Source of the DNA: Candidatus Uhrbacteria bacterium RIFOXYA2_FULL_40_9
GTDB lineage: Bacteria > Patescibacteriota > Patescibacteriia > UBA9934 > GWF2-40-263
Length of the DNA stretch: 7,653 nt
Direction: 5' to 3'
Assembly (NCBI GenBank): GCA_001791615.1
Contig: MGEY01000033.1
Span: 1 to 7,653, forward strand
Position 1 is the first letter of the stretch, and each line of letters starts with the position of its first letter. The translations under genes were made by a program, and so were the position numbers. A model generated the notes under the pieces. That model was not told where the DNA came from, did no database searches, and was given only the letters and a program-made list of their open reading frames with translations. Shown here one piece after another: positions 1-6,368 of this stretch.

Positions 1-1137
1 AGGGATATTTGGATTTTTCACATGCTTAATAATCTCTTCAATTGGAATATCGAGAAGCAGAGAAAATTCATCTCCAAGTTGATCTGTTAGCGCAAAATAT
101 TCCTCCTCTACTTTTTTCCCTGTCGAAGATTTTACCTGATAAGCTTCTGCAATGACTTCCTCAAGCGGAACAATATATTTAAAAGGAATTTTTCGATCAC
201 GAACCTCTTCTGCTTGGCGATCTGAAAGAACATCTACACGATGATGTACTCCGAGAGTCATTAACTTCTTGCATGTAGGACATCGATAATCGTATTTTTT
301 GGATTCTTTTGGATGACAAGAAAATTTACAATCTGCACATCCATCATAATGATACTTCCCTTCTTCGGGATGAAACTCAATTGTATATTTAAACTTACTT
401 GCATCCTTTTCTTTGAGGATACGAACAAACTCATCATAAGTCACTTCTTCCGGAAAAAGATCAAAAACATTTGCCTCGCGACCAAGTTTACGACAGGAGT
501 GGGCATCAGAATTTGAAACAAGTAAAACATCATCAAGTCCAGAAAGTTGCCAATTCATGAAAGGGTCTGAAGAAAGACCCGTTTCAATAGCATAAATATA
601 CTTCGTCATTTCTCCAAAACATTCCTCTAGTGAATCAAATCCAGATTTACTCCCAAAAACAGAATACCAAGGCGTCCACGCATGAGCAGGAACAACAATA
701 ATACGATCATCAATCTCTTTTAACATTTTGTAGAGAGCCTCAGAATCAATCCCTAAAATTGGACGTCCATCAGATTTTAAATTAAATCTGCGATCAACAA
801 GTGTTTTATTTACTTTCTCACAGATTTCAATAGAAGGAGAAAAAAGAATATTATGAATTCTTCGTGTTTTATCTCCTTTCTTGTATATCTGACTCACCTC
901 AGTGGTCAACATAAATCGCGTAGATGAAGAACGATCTTTTAATTGATAAATTCCAGCGTTTTCTTCCGTAAGTGTCTCTTTAATGTGTTCCATCCATTTT
1001 GGATGTGTCCAATCTCCGGTTGAAACAATGTTGATTCCTTTTCGCTGACACCAAGAAGCGATCATTGGAATTTCAAGATCCTTCGAACAAGCGCGCGAAT
1101 AACGGGAATGAATATGCCAATCAACAATCGTTCTCAT
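1..1137 (-). CDS. Endonuclease Q family protein (PHP domain plus zinc finger), 3' end cut off by the window
   Basis: 379 codons are open from ATG at 1137 to the window edge, so the C-terminus is missing; family members are roughly 390-430 residues. The N-terminus carries the PHP metal-site motif DWHIHSRYSRA (H8, H10). Further family blocks are TGDWTHPKW (D42), the RIHN block (H95), PAHAWTPW (H152), ETGLSSDP (E185) and SNSDAH (D211, H213). A Cys cluster, C267-x2-C270 and C286-x2-C289, is followed by LGVHHRV, the zinc-finger block typical of EndoQ proteins. Characterised archaeal and Bacillus EndoQ enzymes nick DNA 5' of deaminated bases (uracil, hypoxanthine, xanthine) and abasic sites; that activity is inferred here from family membership. 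The start overlaps the upstream nucleotidyltransferase stop as ATGA (1134-1137), which implies translational coupling. No separate promoter is visible. The family call is strong; the precise substrate is not shown. Confidence 0.9.
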   Translation of the reverse strand, partial: MRTIVDWHIHSRYSRACSKDLEIPMIASWCQRKGINIVSTGDWTHPKWMEHIKETLTEENAGIYQLKDRSSSTRFMLTTEVSQIYKKGDKTRRIHNILFSPSIEICEKVNKTLVDRRFNLKSDGRPILGIDSEALYKMLKEIDDRIIVVPAHAWTPWYSVFGSKSGFDSLEECFGEMTKYIYAIETGLSSDPFMNWQLSGLDDVLLVSNSDAHSCRKLGREANVFDLFPEEVTYDEFVRILKEKDASKFKYTIEFHPEEGKYHYDGCADCKFSCHPKESKKYDYRCPTCKKLMTLGVHHRVDVLSDRQAEEVRDRKIPFKYIVPLEEVIAEAYQVKSSTGKKVEEEYFALTDQLGDEFSLLLDIPIEEIIKHVKNPNIP

Positions 1138-1898
1138 AAACCTGATTGAGAATTTTTCTTTCGCAAAACTTCTTCTGCCATTTCTTTTTCTTGAGGAGTA
1201 TTAATTCCAATTGCTTCCTCAGGTGCGATGTTTAACGTGGATAATTTCTTTCCTTGATCAACTGCCATGGCAATAAGATCTGTGAGATAGTATTCCTTTT
1301 GGACATTTTCATTTTTTAACGTTTTAATATTCTCCCATAACCAAGTTGCATCTAAACAAAAAAGAGCAGGATTGACTTCTTGAATACACCGTTCTTCTTC
1401 ACTTGCATCTTTGTATTCTCGAATACCAATTACCTTGCCCTGATCATCTCTCATCACTCTTCCCCACTGTCGAAACATCTGAAACCAATCATAAAAATGT
1501 GGAAGCTTAACAGTCATCATGGTAATAATATTTCCTTGCTCTGTATGATGATCTGATAATTTTTTTAATGTCTCCGGAGAAATAAAAGGATGATCCCCAT
1601 ATAAAACAATGATCGCATCTGCTCCTTTGCACGCATCTTCCGTGACCATAACGGCATGTCCTGTTCCTAATTGTTTCTCTTGAACAACATATTCACAAGA
1701 CCCACCAAATGCTTCACAAAGATAATGTGCTTCGTGTCCAACAACAACGAGCGGAATTCCATCAACACCAGATGCTTTTACAGAATCCAAAAGATGTTGA
1801 AGAATGGGTTTTCCACCAACTAAAACAAGAGCTTTTGGAATATCTCCTCCCATACGCGAACCAAGACCAGCTGCTAAAATAACAAAGCGAAAATTCAT
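1134..1898 (-). CDS. GlmU-like sugar-phosphate nucleotidyltransferase, stand-alone domain
   Basis: This 254-residue protein has the GlmU-type nucleotidyltransferase fold. The N-terminal nucleotide-binding motif is LAAGLGSRM (8-16) followed by PKAL (21-24). QLGTGHAV (76-83) contacts the base, YGDHPF (100-105) supplies the metal-binding Asp102, and IREYKDAS (159-166), EVNPAL (174-179) and GINTPQE (231-237, Asn233 as second metal ligand) complete the site. KEYYLTDLI (201-209) matches the GlmU block near the domain end. No left-handed beta-helix acetyltransferase domain follows, so this is not bifunctional GlmU. Known relatives make UDP-GlcNAc or another NDP-sugar from a sugar 1-phosphate and NTP; the sugar here is unknown. 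Residues about 133-146 are longer and more aromatic than the usual GlmU segment before GRIVRD. The ATG at 1898 gives the normal short lead to LAAG, but no clear SD lies in front; AGGAG at 1929-1933 is about 30 nt away. It is first in an operon with the EndoQ gene. Confidence 0.88.
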   Translation of the reverse strand: MNFRFVILAAGLGSRMGGDIPKALVLVGGKPILQHLLDSVKASGVDGIPLVVVGHEAHYLCEAFGGSCEYVVQEKQLGTGHAVMVTEDACKGADAIIVLYGDHPFISPETLKKLSDHHTEQGNIITMMTVKLPHFYDWFQMFRQWGRVMRDDQGKVIGIREYKDASEEERCIQEVNPALFCLDATWLWENIKTLKNENVQKEYYLTDLIAMAVDQGKKLSTLNIAPEEAIGINTPQEKEMAEEVLRKKNSQSGL

Positions 1899-1933
1899 AA
1901 AAAAAGGAAAAGAAGTAATAAAAGACGACTCCT

Positions 1934-1961
1934 ATGATAGCAGTCAATCATTTTTTTTCAA
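1934..1961 (-). promoter_or_regulatory. Probable sigma-70-type promoter of the nucleotidyltransferase-EndoQ operon
   Basis: Read on the minus strand, TTGAAA (1956-1961) is followed after 16 bases by TATCAT (1934-1939). A TG one base before the -10 makes an extended -10 (TGCTATCAT). Transcription would start near 1927, giving a leader of about 29 nt before the ATG at 1898. The position in the divergent intergenic region fits. This is pattern matching only. Confidence 0.5.
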
Positions 1962-2152
1962 TATTGACAGAATAAATGTTGCTGTTCTAGGAAAGCCCAA
2001 TCCATATTACTCCTACAACAAATCCAAAAACAAAAACAAGACTATATTTCACCGCAATACAAGCAAAACAAGTTTTATTATTCTGCATAACAAGAAAAAT
2101 ATATAAAAAGATATCTAATTTAGTATAACAGATTTGACAGAATCTGAGGTCT

Positions 2153-2181
2153 TTGATAGCCTCAAGCATAATAATTATATG
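2153..2181 (+). promoter_or_regulatory. Candidate promoter for the ABC transporter leader
   Basis: TTGATA (2153-2158), a 17-base spacer and TATATG (2176-2181) form a reasonable sigma-70-type promoter, placing the start of transcription near 2188. Competing signals are a TATAAC at 2124-2129 with a poor -35, and a perfect TTGACA at 2134-2139 that has no good -10 at 17 bases. The choice among them is uncertain. Confidence 0.35.
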
Positions 2182-2187
2182 TTTACT

Positions 2188-2375
2188 ATCTACACGATCA
2201 ATTTTGGAGGTATCTTCAACGCCACTGAGGTGGCGGTTGGTTCTGTGCGACTTTGTCTTGCACAAATTGATCTTATTCCAACCAATCGTTTTTTTGTTAG
2301 GCCATGTCTGCAAGTGAATACATAATCACTTCTCGTCGGGAGTTTGCACACCTTGCCTAGCGCAAGGTGTTTTTG
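2188..2375 (+). promoter_or_regulatory. Structured 5' leader (candidate attenuator) of the ABC transporter
   Basis: The leader can fold into a closed domain. P1 pairs GATCAATTT (2196-2204) perfectly with AAATTGATC (2264-2272). Inside it, P2 is the hairpin CGCCAC-TGAG-GTGGCG (2220-2235) and P3 is TGTGC/GCACA (2244-2248 with 2260-2264, sharing base 2264 with P1). The strand between P2 and P3 contains GGTTGG (2235-2240), complementary to CCAACC (2278-2283) downstream of P1, a possible pseudoknot. Next come a hairpin AAGTGA/TCACTT (2312-2331) and the terminator (2348-2370). An alternative pairing of GCAAGTG (2310-2316) with 2349-2356 would break both and act as an antiterminator. I do not recognise a named riboswitch class; T-box and cobalamin hallmarks are absent. 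The pairings are visible in the sequence; their use in vivo is inference. Confidence 0.45.
2348..2375 (+). terminator. Intrinsic terminator or attenuator directly upstream of the ABC transporter gene
   Basis: A perfect 9-bp stem, ACACCTTGC (2348-2356) with GCAAGGTGT (2362-2370), has a 5-nt CTAGC loop and is followed by TTTTTGTTCTTTT. It ends only about 20 bases before the SD of the transporter. No promoter fits in that gap, so the transporter must be expressed by readthrough, which makes a regulated attenuator more likely than a simple end of an upstream RNA. Confidence 0.8.
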
Positions 2376-2391
2376 TTCTTTTCATCTCTTC

Positions 2392-2399
2392 AAGGAGGT
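2392..2399 (+). promoter_or_regulatory. Strong Shine-Dalgarno site of the ABC transporter
   Basis: AAGGAGGT is a full match to the anti-SD of 16S rRNA and lies 8 bases before the ATG at 2408. It fixes the start codon and shows that this organism uses a conventional SD. Confidence 0.9.
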
Positions 2400-2407
2400 C
2401 AACTAAC

Positions 2408-4261
2408 ATGACACAAAAAACACATCGCTCCTACTCTTCTTGGAAAGAATATTTGTGTGATTTCAAAGAAAGTCTCAAGACATTCAAATGGGTTTGGGAT
2501 GAAATGTTTGATCCTCAAGGAAAACGATGGGCAAAAATCATGATTCTCCTTATGAGTATTTCCATGATTTTTCACGTGGTTCAACCCTGGTGTGTGGGAA
2601 AAGTTGTGAGTGGTGTTGTTGGAAAAACAACTAATTATATTGTTCTTGGTTTTCTCGGAACTGCTTTCTGTTTCCTTGGTGAATTCATTTGTCGTTGGAT
2701 ACAAGATCGTTTTCGTGAATATTCCATTGGTCAAATGATGTGGCAACTTGAATCAAAAAGTAACGAACTTTTCTTCAACAAATCACTAGGACAATATCAT
2801 ACACAGACAGAAATTTTGTCTTCAGCAAATGTTGAAAAAGGACGTGCACGTATTTTCGAAATGGAAATGATGTTGCTCTTCGATGGAATCCCCACATTAA
2901 TGAACTTATTCTTCTCTTATGTTCTGCTTTGGATCATCAGTCCTGTGGCAGGAATTATTATGAGTGTTGTGATCACACATTATCTTGCATGGACGCTTTA
3001 TCTGAATCCAAAAGTCGTTCAAGTCTGTGAACCTCTTGATGAAAATTTTCGTGCAATTAATCGATACCGTGTTGATCGTTGGGATGGAATCACTCGTGTA
3101 AAGACCCATGGAAAAGAGCAAGAGGAAGTTCAAACCATGAGTGACTGGTTCTTCAAAACACTCACAGAGGATCGCAAATTCTGGCTTTGGTTCATCAATA
3201 TCAACAACTTCCGTTCAGGTGGAAGATATATTGGCCTTCTTCTTATTTGGGGTTATGCGGCATGGAGTATCTGGCAAGGAAACTGGGAAGTCGGCATATT
3301 GATTCCTGTTATTTCCTGGACACAATTCATTTCAGGTGAACTTTGGCGTATTGGTGATATTGAACACCGACTCAATTGGAGTCTTCCTGCGGTTCGCTCT
3401 ATGATGCGAGCACTCACGCTTCCTTCTGACATTACAGAAGCAGAAAATCCAACGATTGTTGATAACACTGATCCAATTCAAATTTGTTTCCGATCTGTAA
3501 CACATGCCTATCCATGCCATAAACCTGTTCTTAAAAACGTGAGTTTTTGTGTAGAACCCGGAGAAACAGTTGCTCTTGTTGGTCCAAGTGGAGCTGGTAA
3601 GACAACCATCACCCAACTCCTATTACGGGCGATGGATCCACAAGAGGGTGTAATTACGATCAATGGAATTGATCTATGTCAAATTAAATTGAACTCTTGG
3701 TTGCAACAGCTTGGTTGCATTGCGCAAAAACCTGAAGTCTTTGCTGGATCTCTTCGAGATAATCTTCTCTATGGTTTGAAGTTAGAAGATCGGAAAAAAG
3801 TTACGGATGATCAACTCTGGGAACTGATGAATGATTTTCAGATTGATTTTGGACAGCGCCTTAAAGATGGTCTTGATACAAAAGTTGGAAAAGAAGGAAT
3901 TGAACTTTCAGGTGGAGAGAAACAACGCTTGATGATTGGAGCACAGATGATTCGACAGCTTAATTTTCTCATTATTGATGAAGCTACATGCAGTCTTGAT
4001 TCAACCACAGAACGAAAAGTGCAATGGGCTCTTGAAAAAATTATCAAGCAACGAAGATGTGGAGCTCTTATCATTGCTCATCGACTGGATACATTGCGTT
4101 TCTGTGACAAGATTGTAGTTTTGCGTCCGATTGATGAATTAAAAAATAATGACTCACAAGTCGAGATTGTTGCCCACTCCTTTGAAGAAGCTTATGAAAA
4201 ATCCCCGACCTTCCGCCGTTTGGCAGATGATCAGGGAGTCTTGTGTTCTTGCAAGGAATAA
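2408..4261 (+). CDS. ABC exporter half-transporter (membrane domain fused to ATPase domain)
   Basis: This 617-residue protein has the type IV ABC exporter layout. A charged N-terminal tail of about 40 residues is followed by six predicted membrane segments near residues 43-66, 76-98, 155-176, 177-199, 272-289 and 294-312, then a nucleotide-binding domain from about 355. The ATPase motifs are all intact: A-loop Tyr368, Walker A GPSGAGKTT (392-400), Q-loop Gln440, signature LSGGEKQR (500-507), Walker B FLIIDE with catalytic Glu525, D-loop CSLD (528-531) and H-loop His558. It should therefore be a working ATPase in the cytoplasmic membrane, acting as a homodimer or with a partner encoded elsewhere. 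The substrate cannot be read from sequence; drug, lipid or peptide export are all possible. It is a single-gene unit between a leader attenuator and its own terminator. The start is set by the SD at 2392-2399, and the stop is TAA. Confidence 0.93.
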   Translation: MTQKTHRSYSSWKEYLCDFKESLKTFKWVWDEMFDPQGKRWAKIMILLMSISMIFHVVQPWCVGKVVSGVVGKTTNYIVLGFLGTAFCFLGEFICRWIQDRFREYSIGQMMWQLESKSNELFFNKSLGQYHTQTEILSSANVEKGRARIFEMEMMLLFDGIPTLMNLFFSYVLLWIISPVAGIIMSVVITHYLAWTLYLNPKVVQVCEPLDENFRAINRYRVDRWDGITRVKTHGKEQEEVQTMSDWFFKTLTEDRKFWLWFININNFRSGGRYIGLLLIWGYAAWSIWQGNWEVGILIPVISWTQFISGELWRIGDIEHRLNWSLPAVRSMMRALTLPSDITEAENPTIVDNTDPIQICFRSVTHAYPCHKPVLKNVSFCVEPGETVALVGPSGAGKTTITQLLLRAMDPQEGVITINGIDLCQIKLNSWLQQLGCIAQKPEVFAGSLRDNLLYGLKLEDRKKVTDDQLWELMNDFQIDFGQRLKDGLDTKVGKEGIELSGGEKQRLMIGAQMIRQLNFLIIDEATCSLDSTTERKVQWALEKIIKQRRCGALIIAHRLDTLRFCDKIVVLRPIDELKNNDSQVEIVAHSFEEAYEKSPTFRRLADDQGVLCSCKE

Positions 4262-4285
4262 TTTCTTTTTTCTGTGAAGAACAAC

Positions 4286-4313
4286 AACCCGTCTGAAAGA
4301 CGGGTTTTCTTTT
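4286..4313 (+). terminator. Intrinsic terminator of the ABC transporter
   Basis: A 9-bp stem, AACCCGTCT (4286-4294) with AGACGGGTT (4298-4306), has a GAA loop and is followed by a T-rich tail, TTTTCTTTT. It lies 25 bases after the TAA stop. Confidence 0.88.
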
Positions 4314-4319
4314 ACAAAC

Positions 4320-4340
4320 AAAAAAGCCCTCTTGGGGGCT
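4320..4340 (-). terminator. Intrinsic terminator of the GNAT gene, overlapping its stop codon
   Basis: On the minus strand AGCCC (4340-4336) pairs with GGGCT (4329-4325), and a run of six T follows (to 4320). The TAG stop (4339-4341) lies in the 5' arm of the stem. Together with the plus-strand terminator at 4286-4313 it insulates two convergent genes within about 80 bases. Confidence 0.75.
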
Positions 4341-4860
4341 AGAATTCGCGAGTCAAAAACTGCGTATCTGGTTGTGAAAACCCTTCGCTCAAATAGAGTA
4401 AAATGGCTTCCCTGCGATCCGGATTCTTTGGGTTGCTCGTCAATTGGAGCTCAGTCAGATGCATATTCCACGCTCTACCGACAAGAAGGGTTAGAATTCG
4501 ACGACCAATCCCATTACGACGATGGGCACGATGAACAATGATTTCCTCAATAATTCCTTTGTGACCCAGAAAAGATGGGCCACATGGAGTCAAAATTCCT
4601 ATTCCAGTTACCATGGTTCGCTCAGGATTCAATGCAACAAGGACATAGGATTCATTCACAATTTCCGCGATGCAAAATGATTTGGGAATCTCACGTGATG
4701 TAAGCTGACCAAGGAGATCACGAATTTGTTGTTCAACAACTTCGTCATAAAGCAACAAATCGAAAGGAAGGATATTGGCAAGTTTTTGAGCACGTTTTGA
4801 TGCAAAATCTATCACGAGCCACAAAAATTTTCCATCGCCTTTTCTTGTCAGCTGTTCCAT
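4339..4860 (-). CDS. GNAT-family N-acetyltransferase
   Basis: This 173-residue protein has a GNAT domain starting near residue 30. The acetyl-CoA pyrophosphate-binding motif A is IIEEIIVHRAHRRNGIG (103-119), with R114-x-x-G117-x-G119. It is followed by a helix and then LQLTSNP (138-144), a strand typical of small-molecule GNATs, and EAILLYLSEGF (151-161), equivalent to the common 'A..LY...GF' block near the C-terminus. The length is normal for a single GNAT domain plus an N-terminal extension of about 30 residues. These enzymes transfer acetyl from acetyl-CoA to an amine; the acceptor here (small molecule, antibiotic, or protein) cannot be told. The start is supported by AAGGAG (4867-4872) six bases upstream. 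The gene is monocistronic with its own promoter and terminator, so its neighbours give no functional hint. Confidence 0.85.
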   Translation of the reverse strand: MEQLTRKGDGKFLWLVIDFASKRAQKLANILPFDLLLYDEVVEQQIRDLLGQLTSREIPKSFCIAEIVNESYVLVALNPERTMVTGIGILTPCGPSFLGHKGIIEEIIVHRAHRRNGIGRRILTLLVGRAWNMHLTELQLTSNPKNPDRREAILLYLSEGFSQPDTQFLTREF

Positions 4861-4866
4861 CTTGTT

Positions 4867-4872
4867 CTCCTT
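4867..4872 (-). promoter_or_regulatory. Shine-Dalgarno site of the GNAT gene
   Basis: AAGGAG on the minus strand lies six bases before the ATG at 4860 and decides the start codon. Confidence 0.8.
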
Positions 4873-4889
4873 TGAAGAAACGCAGCAAT

Positions 4890-4918
4890 ACTTTACAGCA
4901 GAAAAGAAGGATCATCAA
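4890..4918 (-). promoter_or_regulatory. Candidate promoter of the GNAT gene
   Basis: On the minus strand TTGATG (4913-4918), a 17-base spacer and TAAAGT (4890-4895) are correctly placed between the upstream terminator (4926-4946) and the SD. Transcription would begin near 4883. This is pattern matching only. Confidence 0.45.
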
Positions 4919-4925
4919 GAGAGAC

Positions 4926-4946
4926 AAAAACCACCCATTTCGGGTG
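4926..4946 (-). terminator. Intrinsic terminator of the unknown 454-residue gene
   Basis: On the minus strand CACCC (4946-4942) pairs with GGGTG (4936-4932), with a possible extra G-T closing pair, and is followed by GTTTTTG. It lies about 48 bases after the TAA stop of the gene at 4994. The stem is short, so strength is moderate. Confidence 0.65.
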
Positions 4947-4993
4947 ATTCTTTAAAGATTTTCACATAATAATTCGCCTTCAGAGGATCAATT

Positions 4994-6358
4994 TTATTCA
5001 AAAATATTTGTTGATCTTCTTAGTGCTAGCTCACGTCGATCCCTTTGAAGGTCATGGCCAAAAACTTTTTTAAAGTAATCCTCGATTTTTGTCTGTCGAA
5101 CGCCTGCAATCTTTCCCTCAGCGGCAATTAATGGTAAACGATATATTTTTTGATCTGCTGTTATTCCAATCAGAACCCCCATAATCTTTAGATCTAATTT
5201 CTCTCCTGGATTCCAACCCTTTACGGCATCAAGCCTACTATCAAGTTGTGCCGATAATTCTTTAAATAATGCGGCTTTGACCTCTGGGGTGACCAATCTT
5301 TTAGCGTCTTCTATAGGATCGGAAATGTCAGCGTTATTGAGTAAATCAGCAGCTTCTTTAAAAGACATCTTTGCTATCTTTTCAACTTTTGGTGGTGCTT
5401 TTTCAACTACTTCTTTTGCTCTTTCTGCACCACCAGAACCATGAGGTTCTCTATCGTTTGTTGGGGTAGCAACTGTTGCTGCCGTTTCATATGTCCTATC
5501 TATTGCCAATATTTCATCTGGAGATTTGACATGACCAAATTGTGCTTTGGACATGGCATCACGTAAATCTTTCAAAGATTTCAAAACTGGCAATGTACGC
5601 GCTATTTTCTCACGTAATTCTTTCTGAGCTTTATCCCCATAATTTTGTCCAATCTCTTCCCTTAACATGTCAGACATTTGATCTGTATAAGCTACCAATG
5701 TAAAATCGATATTAATCAGCTGTTTTAATGAAGAGGCTCCACTGTCAGGTAAAACCAATAAAATATTTGCTAAACCTGAAGAAAATAACTTGTCATCAAG
5801 AAGTCGATGACTAACAGCACGTATAAGAACATCAAATCTACCATTCATTAGATCAGAAACATTAAGCCGACTCGGGTAACGATCAAATAACTTCTCTACT
5901 GTTCTGCGAGCAGACTCATCTCCTTTTTTTACTTCCTTACCATATTCTCCTTCGTCTACCCAACGTTCTTCTCCTGGTAGTTGTCGTCGGAAACTCCTTC
6001 TGGCAAGCTCTAAAATAGGTACCACTAATTCATCTTTTTCCATTGATACGGAGCCCTTGCTCTCTTCTAGGGCAAAAAATAGTTCCTGTTTCCAAGTATC
6101 TTTTTTAGCACTCCATTCATCAAAAATACGTCTGATCTCTGTTGGATTTTGTTGTGAAAAACGTAATTCTTCACGCAAAAGTAAAAAAAGTCCATCGACC
6201 GCCTTACTAACCTCTCCTCTCTGTTTGACTATGTCTCGATCTTTTTCCCTATTTTTTGTTTCATCCACCGATATAATAGACGTTCCCCCTCTTTCTCCGT
6301 TTGATCCCTTTGATCCCTCATTGAAATTCCGCAAATCTGCGTCTCTTCGTGTTCGCAT
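4994..6358 (-). CDS. Protein of unknown function, 454 residues, soluble and highly charged
   Basis: I do not recognise this protein. The frame is open further upstream to 6490, but that part runs through the rRNA operon terminator and into the 5S boundary, so I place the start at ATG 6358 (MRTRRDADLR). No SD precedes it. There is no signal peptide or membrane segment. The first 50 or so residues are polar and look disordered. Residues about 55-290 look mainly helical and charged. Residues about 292-328 are a low-complexity linker rich in Ala, Pro, Glu and Lys. A C-terminal part (330-454) has helices, then a more hydrophobic, beta-like stretch near 386-422, and ends in an Arg-rich helix. The architecture suggests two folded units joined by a flexible linker, perhaps a binding or scaffold protein. 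The stop is TAA with its own terminator. It sits directly downstream of the rRNA operon but is separated from it by a strong terminator. Confidence 0.75.
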   Translation of the reverse strand: MRTRRDADLRNFNEGSKGSNGERGGTSIISVDETKNREKDRDIVKQRGEVSKAVDGLFLLLREELRFSQQNPTEIRRIFDEWSAKKDTWKQELFFALEESKGSVSMEKDELVVPILELARRSFRRQLPGEERWVDEGEYGKEVKKGDESARRTVEKLFDRYPSRLNVSDLMNGRFDVLIRAVSHRLLDDKLFSSGLANILLVLPDSGASSLKQLINIDFTLVAYTDQMSDMLREEIGQNYGDKAQKELREKIARTLPVLKSLKDLRDAMSKAQFGHVKSPDEILAIDRTYETAATVATPTNDREPHGSGGAERAKEVVEKAPPKVEKIAKMSFKEAADLLNNADISDPIEDAKRLVTPEVKAALFKELSAQLDSRLDAVKGWNPGEKLDLKIMGVLIGITADQKIYRLPLIAAEGKIAGVRQTKIEDYFKKVFGHDLQRDRRELALRRSTNIFE

Positions 6359-6368
6359 ATTAAATAAA

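Larger units (their letters stand above)
1899..2407. other. 509-base divergent intergenic region
   Basis: The region separates the minus-strand nucleotidyltransferase operon from the plus-strand ABC transporter. The left end (1934-1961) holds the minus promoter. From about 1962 to 2150 the sequence is very AT-rich and I see no convincing gene, tRNA or repeat array. A 10-base word, TTGACAGAAT, occurs twice in the same orientation (1964 and 2134), with no clear meaning. From about 2153 onward there is a candidate plus-strand promoter, a structured leader with a three-way-junction-like fold, and a terminator hairpin at 2348-2370 directly before the transporter SD. Open frames here lack SD sites and family signatures. 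Confidence 0.7.

Noticed and set aside
1987..2169. Minus-strand frame (60 residues from ATG 2169, or 33 from ATG 2088) ending in a hydrophobic, membrane-like stretch
   Set aside because: No SD before either ATG, no recognisable family, and the Phe/Val/Ile-rich composition follows from the A-rich opposite strand. It also overlaps the exporter promoter/leader region on the other strand.
2220..2226. GCCACTG word resembling part of a cobalamin riboswitch
   Set aside because: The B12 box and the other conserved blocks are missing; here the word is simply one arm and loop of the 2220-2235 hairpin.
2134..2325. Plus-strand 63-codon frame starting at TTG through the exporter leader
   Set aside because: The TTG is part of a TTGACA word, there is no SD, and the frame runs through the RNA helices without any protein signature.
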